DNA from: Pseudomonas sp. GV085
Lineage (GTDB): Bacteria > Pseudomonadota > Gammaproteobacteria > Pseudomonadales > Pseudomonadaceae
Length of the DNA: 64,000 nt
Assembly (NCBI RefSeq): GCF_003050925.1
Contig: NZ_QAOV01000009.1
Span: forward strand, 62,001-126,000
Direction of reading: 5' to 3'
Shown: one piece after another, positions 17,099-24,302 of the stretch
Layout: every line of letters starts with the position of its first letter
Position numbering within the stretch: position 1 is the stretch's first letter
Position numbers and translations under genes: made by a program
Notes under the pieces: generated by a model
Told to the model about the DNA's origin: nothing
The model's input: only the letters and a program-made list of their open reading frames with translations
The model's database searches: none

Positions 17099-17115
17099 GT
17101 TGCACCCGGTGCAAC
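17099..17115. promoter_or_regulatory. Perfect GTTGCACC-c-GGTGCAAC dyad in the dppA control region
   Basis: An 8-bp perfect inverted repeat with a one-base centre. A further half-site GTTGCACC occurs 30 bases away at 17070-17077. Spacing of about three helical turns suggests cooperative binding. In P. aeruginosa the dpp locus is repressed by PsdR, but I cannot say that this is a PsdR site. Confidence 0.45.
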
Positions 17116-17162
17116 TGTCGGCTTTTCTCAGTGGGCTCTTCATTTATAGCTCATGCCTGAAA

Positions 17163-17223
17163 ATAGCCTCTGAATAAAAAAGGCGATCATGTGAGTGATC
17201 GCCGTTTTTTATTCAGAGGCTAT
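17163..17223. terminator. Long bidirectional terminator behind the SIMPL-domain gene
   Basis: ATAGCCTCTGAATAAAAAAGG...TGATCGCC-gtTTTTTATTCAGAGGCTAT: a ~27-bp nearly perfect stem with A-run and T-run inside the arms, able to end transcription on both strands. It insulates the SIMPL gene from the dpp control region. Confidence 0.9.
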
Positions 17224-17227
17224 CGAT

Positions 17228-17944
17228 TCAAGGCATCAGCACTTCAATCGATCCATCGGCGGTCATGCTGACCTGGCTGGTGCCGGCTTCAACATCTGGC
17301 GTCACCGGTGCGGCGTCCATGGCGGCGGCTTTCATCATCATCGGCGCGCGCAGGTAAGGCTGTGGATAACCGTTGCTGTTGAGGTTCAGGTTGACGATTT
17401 TGTAGCTCTTGCCGCCGAGGGCGTCGGTGGCCAGTTGGGCGCGGGCCTTGAAGGCGGTCACGGCGTCCTTGAGCAGGGCGTCTTCGCTGGCTTTGCGGGT
17501 CGGGGTGGCGATGGCGAAGTCCATGCCGCCCATTTTCAGGTCGGTGAGCAGTTCGCCGGTCAGCTTCGACAGCGCGGCGAAGTCCGAGCTCTCCAGGCGC
17601 AATTCGGCGCGCTCGCGCCAGCCGGTGATTTTTTGGCCCTTGGTATCGTAGGTCGGGTAGCTGTTGCGACTGCCCTGACGCAGGGTGATGTCCTTGACTT
17701 TCCTGGCCTGGGCCAGCGCCTTGTTCATTGCAGTGCTGACGTCGGCGGCGAGTTTGGCCGGGTCGCTGTTCTGTTCTTCGGTGTAGAGGGTCACGATCAT
17801 CAAGTCGCGGGCCACTTCCTGACTGACTTCGGCGCGCAGGGAAATCTGGTTGTAATGCAGCTCGTCGGCGGCCAGGGCCGGGAGGCTGGCGACGGTGCCG
17901 ACACTCAGGGCGAGGAGGGCGGCGCTGCGGCGGAATCTGTACAT
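17228..17944 (-). CDS. SIMPL (DUF541) domain periplasmic protein
   Basis: A 238-residue exported protein with signal peptide MYRFRRSAALLALSVGTVASLPALA and a SIMPL/DUF541 body (YNQISLRAEVSQEVARDLMIVTLYTEEQNSDPAKLAADVSTAMNKAL in short: beta strand, TEE, Ala-rich helix). Family members are periplasmic or outer-membrane-associated and have no settled biochemical function, although some protect against oxidative stress. It lies between dpp and roxSR, as an uncharacterised gene does in P. aeruginosa (from memory, PA4495). Confidence 0.82.
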   Translation of the reverse strand: MYRFRRSAALLALSVGTVASLPALAADELHYNQISLRAEVSQEVARDLMIVTLYTEEQNSDPAKLAADVSTAMNKALAQARKVKDITLRQGSRNSYPTYDTKGQKITGWRERAELRLESSDFAALSKLTGELLTDLKMGGMDFAIATPTRKASEDALLKDAVTAFKARAQLATDALGGKSYKIVNLNLNSNGYPQPYLRAPMMMKAAAMDAAPVTPDVEAGTSQVSMTADGSIEVLMP

Positions 17945-18067
17945 GAAGGCTCCTTGAAAGGTGCGCAGGGGTATGGTCCGGGCCTGCGTGAAACCATCAG
18001 ACTCTAGCTTTTATGCTCCGGTTCGCACAGTTACAACTTCTATACAGATCGAGGCACCTGTAATCCT

Positions 18068-18158
18068 TGTAGGAGCTGGCTTGCCAGCGAAGAGGGCATC
18101 ACGATCTGTAATTATCTTGGCTGACACACCGCCTTCGCTGGCAAGCCAGCTCCTACAG
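18068..18158. repeat. REP doublet, GTAGGAGCTGGCTTGCCAGCGAA class
   Basis: TTGTAGGAGCTGGCTTGCCA at the left is mirrored by CTTCGCTGGCAAGCCAGCTCC plus TACAG at the right, spacer ~35 bases. It lies in the 327-base gap between the divergent SIMPL gene and roxS. The remaining unique sequence here shows only the roxS ribosome binding site AGGAGA. Confidence 0.9.
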
Positions 18159-18271
18159 GAGGCGTCTTGAAGCATTCCATGCGTGTGGCCGTTTGCCGCA
18201 CTTTTGCCTGTCAGCCCCCGCGCTTGGTTATACTCCCTGCGATCCGCCTGGAGCGCTCATCAGGAGAGCTC

Positions 18272-19534
18272 ATGCTCGCCCCCGTTCAAATCACTTCTGC
18301 CACTCGCCAGAACCTCTGGCGGCTGACGTTCATCCGCACCTTGGTGCTGGCCGCACAGGCCGGCTCCGTGGGCCTGGCCTACTGGCTCGAATTGTTGCCG
18401 CTGCCCTGGTTTCAACTGGCTGCGACCCTCGGTTGTTCGATGCTGTTGTGCCTGTTCACGGCGATTCGCCTGCGTACCTCGTGGCCGGTAACCGAGCTCG
18501 AATACGCCGTGCAACTGGCCTGCGACCTGTTTATCCACAGCGCCTTGCTGTATTTCTCCGGTGGCTCGACCAACCCTTTCGTCTCCTATTACCTGGTGCC
18601 GCTGACCATTGCCGCGGTGACGTTGCCATGGCGTTATTCGGTGGTCCTGTCGGGTATCGCGCTGACGATGTACACGCTGTTGCTGGCGCAGTTCTACCCA
18701 CTGCAAACCTTCCCGATCGCTCGGGAAAACCTGCAGGTGTACGGGATGTGGTTGAGCTTCGCCCTCGCCGCCGCCGTGATCACGTTCTTCGCCGCGCGCA
18801 TGGCCGAAGAGCTGCGCCGTCAGGAAGAGCTGCGCGCCATTCGTCGCGAAGAAGGCCTGCGCGATCAACAACTGCTGGCCGTCGCCACCCAGGCCGCCGG
18901 TGCGGCCCATGAACTGGGCACGCCGCTGGCGACCATGAGTGTGCTACTCAAGGAAATGCGTCAGGACCACCATGACCCGATGTTGCAGGATGACCTGAGC
19001 GTGCTGCAGGATCAGGTCAAGTTGTGTAAAGAGACCTTGCAGCATCTGGTGCGCGCCGCCGAGGCCAATCGCCGGTTGGCGGTGGAGATGCAGGACGTCA
19101 CCGATTGGCTTGATGAAGCCCTTAATCGCTGGCACCTGATGCGCCCGGAAGCCAGTTATCGCTTCCAGCGCCTCGGCCAGGGTCCGGTCCCACGCATGGC
19201 GCCGCCGCCAGACCTGACCCAGGCTTTGCTGAATCTGTTGAACAACGCCGCCGATGCCTGCCCCGAAGGGCTGCAAGTGACGCTGGACTGGGATTGGGAA
19301 AACCTCACCATCAGCATTCGTGATCATGGTGCCGGCGTGCCGCTGGCCATCGCCGAGCAAATCGGTAAACCGTTTTTTACCACCAAGGGCAAAGGCTTCG
19401 GCCTGGGCCTGTTTTTGAGCAAGGCCAGCGTGACACGCGCCGGCGGCTCAGTGAAACTCTACAGCCATGAGGAAGGCGGCACGCTCACCGAGCTGCGCCT
19501 GCCCCGTGTCGCCCGAGGAGACGAACATGAGTGA
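18272..19534 (+). CDS. roxS: Redox-responsive sensor histidine kinase RoxS (RegB/PrrB family)
   Basis: A 420-residue inner-membrane kinase. About six N-terminal membrane helices (residues ~20-180) include FSGGSTNPF, the conserved quinone-associated motif of RegB/PrrB. The H-box is AGAAHELGTPLA with phospho-accepting His near residue 213; the N-box is LLNLLNNAADAC and the G-boxes are DHGAGVP and GKGFGLGLFLSK. I chose the ATG at 18272, preceded by AGGAGA; the longer frame upstream runs into REP DNA. In P. aeruginosa RoxSR controls the cyanide-insensitive oxidase. It overlaps roxR by 8 bases. Confidence 0.93.
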   Translation: MLAPVQITSATRQNLWRLTFIRTLVLAAQAGSVGLAYWLELLPLPWFQLAATLGCSMLLCLFTAIRLRTSWPVTELEYAVQLACDLFIHSALLYFSGGSTNPFVSYYLVPLTIAAVTLPWRYSVVLSGIALTMYTLLLAQFYPLQTFPIARENLQVYGMWLSFALAAAVITFFAARMAEELRRQEELRAIRREEGLRDQQLLAVATQAAGAAHELGTPLATMSVLLKEMRQDHHDPMLQDDLSVLQDQVKLCKETLQHLVRAAEANRRLAVEMQDVTDWLDEALNRWHLMRPEASYRFQRLGQGPVPRMAPPPDLTQALLNLLNNAADACPEGLQVTLDWDWENLTISIRDHGAGVPLAIAEQIGKPFFTTKGKGFGLGLFLSKASVTRAGGSVKLYSHEEGGTLTELRLPRVARGDEHE

Positions 19535-20087
19535 AGAGATCCAAGTCGAAGGCGAAGAACTGCCGCATTTGCTGCTGGTCGATGACGACGCCACGTTCAC
19601 CCGCGTCATGGCCCGCGCCATGGCCCGCCGCGGTTTTCGTGTCAGCACTGCCGGTTCCGCCGAAGAAGGCCTGGAGCTGGCCAAGGCCGACCTGCCGGAT
19701 TACGCCGCTCTGGACCTGAAGATGGACGGCGATTCCGGCCTGGTGCTGCTGCCCAAATTGCTGGAAATGGACCCGGAAATGCGCGTGGTGATCCTCACCG
19801 GCTATTCGAGCATTGCCACCGCCGTCGAGGCGATCAAGCGCGGTGCCTGCAACTACCTGTGCAAGCCGGCGGACGCCGACGACGTACTGGCGGCGCTGCT
19901 GTCCGAACACGCTGACCTCGACAGCCTGGTGCCGGAAAACCCGATGTCCGTGGACCGCCTGCAGTGGGAGCACATCCAGCGCGTGCTGACCGAGCACGAA
20001 GGCAACATCTCGGCCACCGCCCGTGCCCTGGGCATGCACCGCCGCACCCTGCAGCGCAAACTGCAGAAGCGTCCCGTTCGCCGCTGA
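19527..20087 (+). CDS. roxR: Response regulator RoxR (RegA/PrrA family)
   Basis: A 186-residue regulator: receiver domain with acidic pocket VDDDA (residues 18-22) and phospho-acceptor Asp63 in AALDLKMDG, then a proline-poor linker and a Fis-type helix-turn-helix (ISATARALGMHRRTLQRKLQK). Single-domain receiver plus Fis HTH is the RegA/ActR/PrrA architecture. The ATG at 19527 overlaps the roxS stop by 8 bases, so both are coupled. A terminator follows 40 bases later. Confidence 0.95.
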   Translation: MSEEIQVEGEELPHLLLVDDDATFTRVMARAMARRGFRVSTAGSAEEGLELAKADLPDYAALDLKMDGDSGLVLLPKLLEMDPEMRVVILTGYSSIATAVEAIKRGACNYLCKPADADDVLAALLSEHADLDSLVPENPMSVDRLQWEHIQRVLTEHEGNISATARALGMHRRTLQRKLQKRPVRR

Positions 20088-20127
20088 ACCTGAGCTGAAC
20101 GAATGCGGGCCATATCTCGCGACAAAT

Positions 20128-20165
20128 CGAACCGATCATCTATGATCGGTTCGTTTGTGTTCTTT
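20128..20165 (+). terminator. Rho-independent terminator of roxSR
   Basis: CGAACCGATCAT-cta-TGATCGGTTCG then TTTGTGTTCTTTT. It ends only ~20 bases before the next start codon, so the downstream ABC gene would need a promoter overlapping this hairpin or rely on read-through. Confidence 0.85.
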
Positions 20166-20184
20166 TCTCTATCGAGCCTTATCC

Positions 20185-21912
20185 ATGAATCAGAACGCTG
20201 AGTACTCCGCGGTCAACGACGCCGTGCGCGGGCAGTTTTTTCGCAAAGTGTGGGCGATGATCACGCCTTACTGGCGCAGTGAGGAGAAGGTCAAGGCCTG
20301 GACACTGCTGATCGCGGTGATTGCATTGTCGCTGATCAGCGTGGGGATCTCGGTGTGGTTCAACACCTGGTACAAGGATTTCTACAACGCCCTGCAAAAG
20401 AAGGACGAAGCGGCGTTCTGGCAACTGATCCTGTACTTCTGCGCGATTGCGGCGGTGGCGATCGTCGGTGCGGTGTATCGGCTCTACCTGACGCAGATGC
20501 TGACGATCCGCTGGCGGGCATGGCTCACCGAAAAGCATTTCGCCCGCTGGTTGGGTGATAAAAACTACTACCAGCTGGAGCAGGGCGGTTACACCGATAA
20601 CCCGGACCAGCGGATTTCCGAAGACCTCAACAACTTCACCTCCAACACCCTTGAGTTGGGGATCGGGTTGCTGCGCAATATCGTCAGCCTGGTGTCGTTC
20701 TCGATCATTCTGTGGGGCGTGTCGGGCAGCATTGAAGTATTCGGCATCACCATTCCCGGCTACATGTTCTGGTGTGTCCTGGTTTACGCCGTGGTGGGCA
20801 GTTGGTTGACGCATTTGATCGGTCGTCGCCTGATCGGCCTGAACAACCAACAACAACGCTTCGAAGCCGACCTGCGTTTCTCCATGGTGCGGATTCGCGA
20901 GAATGCCGAAAGCATCGCGTTGTACAACGGCGAACCGAACGAAAATCGTCGGTTGAGCAGTCGCTTCGGGATGGTCTGGCATAACTTCTGGGACATCATG
21001 AAAGTGTCCAAGCGCCTGACGTTCTTCACCGCCGGTTACAGCCAGGCCGCCATCATTTTCCCCTTCATGGTTGCCGCGCCGCGTTACCTCTCCGGAAAGA
21101 TCGAACTGGGCGAGCTGATGCAAATCAGCTCGGCATTCGGCAATGTGCAGGAGAGTTTCAGCTGGTTCATCAGCGCGTACCAGAGCCTCGCTTCCTGGCG
21201 CGCCACCTGCGATCGTCTGCTGAGTTTCCACCAGGCCATGCGTGACAACGAAGAGCGTGCGCCGGCCATCGACGTACAGAATTCGGGCTCGGTGCTGAAG
21301 GTGCACAACCTCGGCCTCGACCTGGCTGAAGGTCGTCACCTGCTGACCAACGCCGACATGACCGTGGAGGAGGGCGACCGTGTGATGCTCAGCGGTCGTT
21401 CCGGCAGCGGCAAGTCGACCCTGCTGCGGGCGATGGGCCATCTGTGGCCGGCCGGCCACGGCAGTATTCGCCTGCCAGCGGCGCGTTATCTGTTCCTGCC
21501 GCAAAAACCGTATTTGCCGATTGGCACCCTGCGTGATGTTCTCAGTTATCCACAGGCTGGCGATATCTATCCGAACGAACGCTACGTGCAGGTCCTGGAA
21601 ACCTGTCGCTTGCCGCACCTGACTGCCCGTCTCGACGAAGCCAACCACTGGCAGCGCATGTTGTCACCGGGTGAGCAGCAGCGCCTGGCCTTTGCCCGTG
21701 CGCTGCTTTATGCACCGCAATGGCTGTACATGGACGAAGCGACCTCGGCGATGGACGAAGAGGACGAGGCCACGCTGTATCAGGCGCTGATCGATGAGTT
21801 GCCGGGGCTGAGCATTGTCAGCGTCGGCCACCGCAGCAGCTTGAAGCGCTTCCACCCGCGGCACATTCGTATCGAGAATGGCCATCTGGTGGACCAGGCC
21901 GTAACCGCCTGA
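20185..21912 (+). CDS. ABC transporter with fused permease and ATPase, YddA/SbmA-like
   Basis: A 575-residue half-transporter: an ABC_membrane_2-type (SbmA/BacA-like) membrane domain in residues ~20-340 (with WRAWLTEKHFARWLGDKNYY and NPDQRISEDLNNF, both family hallmarks) fused to an ATPase with Walker A SGRSGSGKST, signature LSPGEQQRLAFARAL and Walker B LYMDEATSAMD. Family members move peptides, cobalamin or fatty acyl groups; the substrate cannot be deduced. I chose the ATG at 20185. Confidence 0.88.
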   Translation: MNQNAEYSAVNDAVRGQFFRKVWAMITPYWRSEEKVKAWTLLIAVIALSLISVGISVWFNTWYKDFYNALQKKDEAAFWQLILYFCAIAAVAIVGAVYRLYLTQMLTIRWRAWLTEKHFARWLGDKNYYQLEQGGYTDNPDQRISEDLNNFTSNTLELGIGLLRNIVSLVSFSIILWGVSGSIEVFGITIPGYMFWCVLVYAVVGSWLTHLIGRRLIGLNNQQQRFEADLRFSMVRIRENAESIALYNGEPNENRRLSSRFGMVWHNFWDIMKVSKRLTFFTAGYSQAAIIFPFMVAAPRYLSGKIELGELMQISSAFGNVQESFSWFISAYQSLASWRATCDRLLSFHQAMRDNEERAPAIDVQNSGSVLKVHNLGLDLAEGRHLLTNADMTVEEGDRVMLSGRSGSGKSTLLRAMGHLWPAGHGSIRLPAARYLFLPQKPYLPIGTLRDVLSYPQAGDIYPNERYVQVLETCRLPHLTARLDEANHWQRMLSPGEQQRLAFARALLYAPQWLYMDEATSAMDEEDEATLYQALIDELPGLSIVSVGHRSSLKRFHPRHIRIENGHLVDQAVTA

Positions 21913-21924
21913 ACACCCCGATTC

Positions 21925-22043
21925 CTTGTAGGAGCGAGCTTGCTCGCGATGGAGGCTAACGATAACGCGTGCATTCTGAATAAACGCGGTGCGTTCAAGT
22001 CCATCGTCGGATCGCCGCCCGGAGCAAGCTCGCTCCTACAAGG
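21925..22043. repeat. REP doublet carrying an internal TCGGATCGCCGCCCG module
   Basis: The left unit TTGTAGGAGCGAGCTTGCTCG is normal. The right unit reads CATCG-TCGGATCGCCGCCCG-GAGCAAGCTCGCTCC, that is, the usual CATCGCGAGCAAGC stem is interrupted by about 15 bases. The same module is seen in the elements at 22903 and 31976. Confidence 0.85.
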
Positions 22044-22117
22044 TCAAGGTGATCGTACAACCGCGTTGCGCTATGATGTGCTTTCAGCAGCCGAACTTTT
22101 CGAGACAGATGTTCACC

Positions 22118-22867
22118 ATGGAAAACCTGAACGACGCACCACGCCTCCCACGCAAGCGCCGCAGCCTCGCTCAGGAACTGGTGACGGTGCTGTCCGAGCA
22201 GATCCGCGACGGTCATCTCAAGCGTGGCGACAAGTTGCCCACCGAGTCGGCCATCATGGATGCCCATGGCGTCAGCCGCACCGTGGTGCGCGAAGCGATT
22301 TCCCGTTTGCAGGCGGCAGGGCAGGTGGAAACCCGCCACGGTATCGGCACCTTCGTGCTCGACACGCCGAGCCCGAGCGGTTTCCGTATCGACCCGGCGA
22401 CCGTGGTGACCTTGCGCGATGTGCTGGCGATCCTGGAGCTGCGCATCAGCCTGGAAGTGGAGTCCGCCGGGCTGGCGGCGCAACGTCGCAGTCCGGAACA
22501 ACTGGCCAACATGCGCGCCGCCCTCGATGCGTTGAATGAAAGCGTCGCTCACGCCAGTGACGCCGTGGCTTCGGACTTCGCCTTCCACCTCGAAATCGCG
22601 CTGTCCACCGGCAACCGCTACTTCACCGACATCATGACCCACCTGGGCACCAGCATCATTCCGCGCACACGGCTGAATTCCGCGCGCCTGGCCCATGATG
22701 ACCAGCAGCACTACATGAGTCGCCTGAGCCGTGAGCACGAGGAAATCTACGACGCCATTGCCCGTCAGGATTCCGATGCGGCCCGGGCCGCCATGCGTTT
22801 GCACCTGACCAACAGCCGTGAGCGGTTGCGTCATGCGCATGAAGAGGCTGAGGCGCAGCGGGGCTAA
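22118..22867 (+). CDS. GntR-family transcriptional regulator, FadR/FCD subfamily, probable galactarate regulator
   Basis: A 249-residue DNA-binding protein: N-terminal winged helix (LKRGDKLPTESAIMDAHGVSRTVVREAI, residues ~25-60) and an all-helical FCD ligand domain containing DFAFHLEIALSTGN and the metal/ligand His-rich pattern (EHEEIYDAIARQD...AMRLHLTNSRERL). Two starts are possible, ATG 22109 and ATG 22118; neither has a strong ribosome binding site. It is encoded just upstream of, and in line with, the galactarate genes, and a perfect dyad lies on their promoter, so autoregulated repression relieved by a sugar acid is the natural hypothesis. Confidence 0.88.
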   Translation: MENLNDAPRLPRKRRSLAQELVTVLSEQIRDGHLKRGDKLPTESAIMDAHGVSRTVVREAISRLQAAGQVETRHGIGTFVLDTPSPSGFRIDPATVVTLRDVLAILELRISLEVESAGLAAQRRSPEQLANMRAALDALNESVAHASDAVASDFAFHLEIALSTGNRYFTDIMTHLGTSIIPRTRLNSARLAHDDQQHYMSRLSREHEEIYDAIARQDSDAARAAMRLHLTNSRERLRHAHEEAEAQRG

Positions 22868-22902
22868 GCGTTCTGTTTCAGCGATTCATAGTCTGATATT
22901 CC

Positions 22903-23016
22903 GTCTTCGTCGGAGCGCCGCCCGGAGCCGGCTCGCTCCCACAGTTGATCGTGGATATTCCCGGGTCCTGGATTCGCTCCCGATCCAGTGTGGGAGCGAG
23001 CCTGCTCGCGAAGGGG
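22903..23016. repeat. REP doublet in reversed arrangement with the GTCGGAGCGCCGCCCG module
   Basis: Here the CGCTCC...ACAG-type arm comes first (22905-22944) and the GTGGGAGCGAGCCTGCTCGCG arm second (22988-23011), the opposite order to the other doublets. The first arm carries a variant of the interrupting module also seen at 21925 and 31976. Confidence 0.78.
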
Positions 23017-23222
23017 CCACCCGCCACTCCACAAACCTTTTCTCGGCCCAGAAAACTGGCCTCACTCCAGTTATTCCTGTCCCTATCTTCCGACAACGTA
23101 TCTCCTGAGCGCCTATTTTTCGAGGTGTGATCGTCCCTGTTCTCCCTTCCATGGAAGCCCTGTAAAACAAGGGTTAAACGCATTTTTGTCGAACAATTTT
23201 CACCCGCGGCGATGAAATGCAG

Positions 23223-23262
23223 TTGACGGTTGTATTTTAAGTTGTACGATGACCTACAACTT
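23223..23262 (+). promoter_or_regulatory. Promoter with overlapping operator for the galactarate operon
   Basis: TTGACG (23223-23228), 16-base spacer, TACGAT (23245-23250) fit a sigma-70 promoter. The perfect dyad AAGTTGTA-N8-TACAACTT (23239-23262) covers the -10 box and likely start site, the classic position for repression. A further TTGTA half-site is at 23230-23234. The neighbouring FCD-type GntR protein is the obvious candidate to bind; that is inference. The rest of the 450-base gap upstream holds a REP doublet and no gene. Confidence 0.7.
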
Positions 23263-23317
23263 CAGCGCGGGCTGAACGGTTTTCTCACACTACGTCGCTA
23301 TCCAGGGTGTTCGAATA

Positions 23318-24229
23318 ATGAATCCACAAGAACTGAAGTCCATCCTCTCTGCCGGTCTGCTGTCTTTCCCGGTTACCGATTTCAATGCTCAGGGCGACTT
23401 CAATCGCGCGGGTTACATCAAGCGTCTCGAATGGCTGGCCCCATACGGCGCCTCGGCGCTGTTCGCTGCGGGCGGCACCGGTGAGTTCTTTTCTCTGGCG
23501 GCCAGCGAATATTCGGAAATCATCAAGACCGCCGTCGACACCTGCGCCACCAGCGTGCCGATTCTGGCCGGCGTGGGCGGTTCGACCCGTCAAGCCATCG
23601 AATACGCTCAGGAAGCCGAGCGTCTGGGCGCCAAAGGTCTGTTGCTGCTGCCGCACTACCTGACCGAAGCCAGCCAGGACGGCGTTGCCGACCACGTTGA
23701 AGCGGTGTGCAAATCGGTCAACATCGGCGTGGTGGTCTACAACCGTAACGTCTGCCGCCTGACCGCGCCGCTGCTGGAACGTCTGGCCGAGCGCTGCCCG
23801 AACCTGATCGGCTACAAGGATGGCCTGGGTGATATCGAGTTGATGGTGTCGATCCGTCGCCGCCTCGGTGATCGCTTCAGCTACCTGGGTGGCTTGCCGA
23901 CCGCCGAAGTCTACGCCGCCGCCTACAAGGCCCTGGGCGTACCGGTCTACTCCTCGGCGGTGTTCAACTTCATCCCGAAAACCGCGATGGACTTCTACCT
24001 CGCGATCGCTCGTGAAGATCACGCCACCGTCGGCAAGATCATCGACGACTTCTTCCTGCCGTACCTGGACATCCGCAACCGCAAGGCCGGTTATGCCGTG
24101 AGCATCGTCAAGGCCGGGGCAAAAATTGCCGGCTACGACGCAGGTCCTGTGCGCGCACCGCTGACCGATCTGACCGGTGAAGAGTACGAAATGCTCGCTG
24201 CGCTGATCGACAAGCAGGGCGCGCAGTAA
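23318..24229 (+). CDS. kdgD: 5-dehydro-4-deoxyglucarate dehydratase (decarboxylating)
   Basis: A 303-residue class I aldolase-fold (DapA superfamily) enzyme converting 5-dehydro-4-deoxy-D-glucarate to 2,5-dioxopentanoate, CO2 and water. The opening MNPQELKSILSAGLLSFPVTDF, the carboxylate-binding FAAGGTGEFFSL, the Tyr in VVYNRN and the Schiff-base Lys in IGYKDGLGD are all present. First gene of the sugar-acid operon and next to the dehydrogenase that uses its product. Confidence 0.95.
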   Translation: MNPQELKSILSAGLLSFPVTDFNAQGDFNRAGYIKRLEWLAPYGASALFAAGGTGEFFSLAASEYSEIIKTAVDTCATSVPILAGVGGSTRQAIEYAQEAERLGAKGLLLLPHYLTEASQDGVADHVEAVCKSVNIGVVVYNRNVCRLTAPLLERLAERCPNLIGYKDGLGDIELMVSIRRRLGDRFSYLGGLPTAEVYAAAYKALGVPVYSSAVFNFIPKTAMDFYLAIAREDHATVGKIIDDFFLPYLDIRNRKAGYAVSIVKAGAKIAGYDAGPVRAPLTDLTGEEYEMLAALIDKQGAQ

Positions 24230-24246
24230 CACTCGATAAAACCAGG

Positions 24247-24271
24247 GCCGCTGAGCAATCGGCGGCTTTTT
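24247..24271 (+). terminator. Intra-operon terminator-like hairpin between kdgD and the dehydrogenase gene
   Basis: GCCGC-TGAGCAATC-GGCGGC then TTTTT, 17 bases after the kdgD stop and ~32 bases before the next start. It probably causes partial termination, lowering distal gene expression relative to kdgD. Confidence 0.7.
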
Positions 24272-24302
24272 GCGTGAGGTCTTTTTATCAAGGGGCAGTC
24301 CA

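Larger units (their letters stand above)
16753..17162. other. Control region upstream of the dpp locus
   Basis: No gene is credible. Read on the minus strand toward dppA it holds several dyads (listed separately at 16877 and 17099), repeated GCACCGTGAAA boxes near 16945-16975, and a weak sigma-54-like pattern TTGGGTATGGCCCCTGCAT at 16824-16842 (GG-N10-GC spacing correct, the rest of the consensus poor). Taken together it looks like a complex regulated promoter. Confidence 0.4.

Noticed and set aside
18167..18271. N-terminal extension of RoxS upstream of 18272
   Set aside because: It begins at a REP doublet; the ATG at 18272 has AGGAGA and gives the family-like start.
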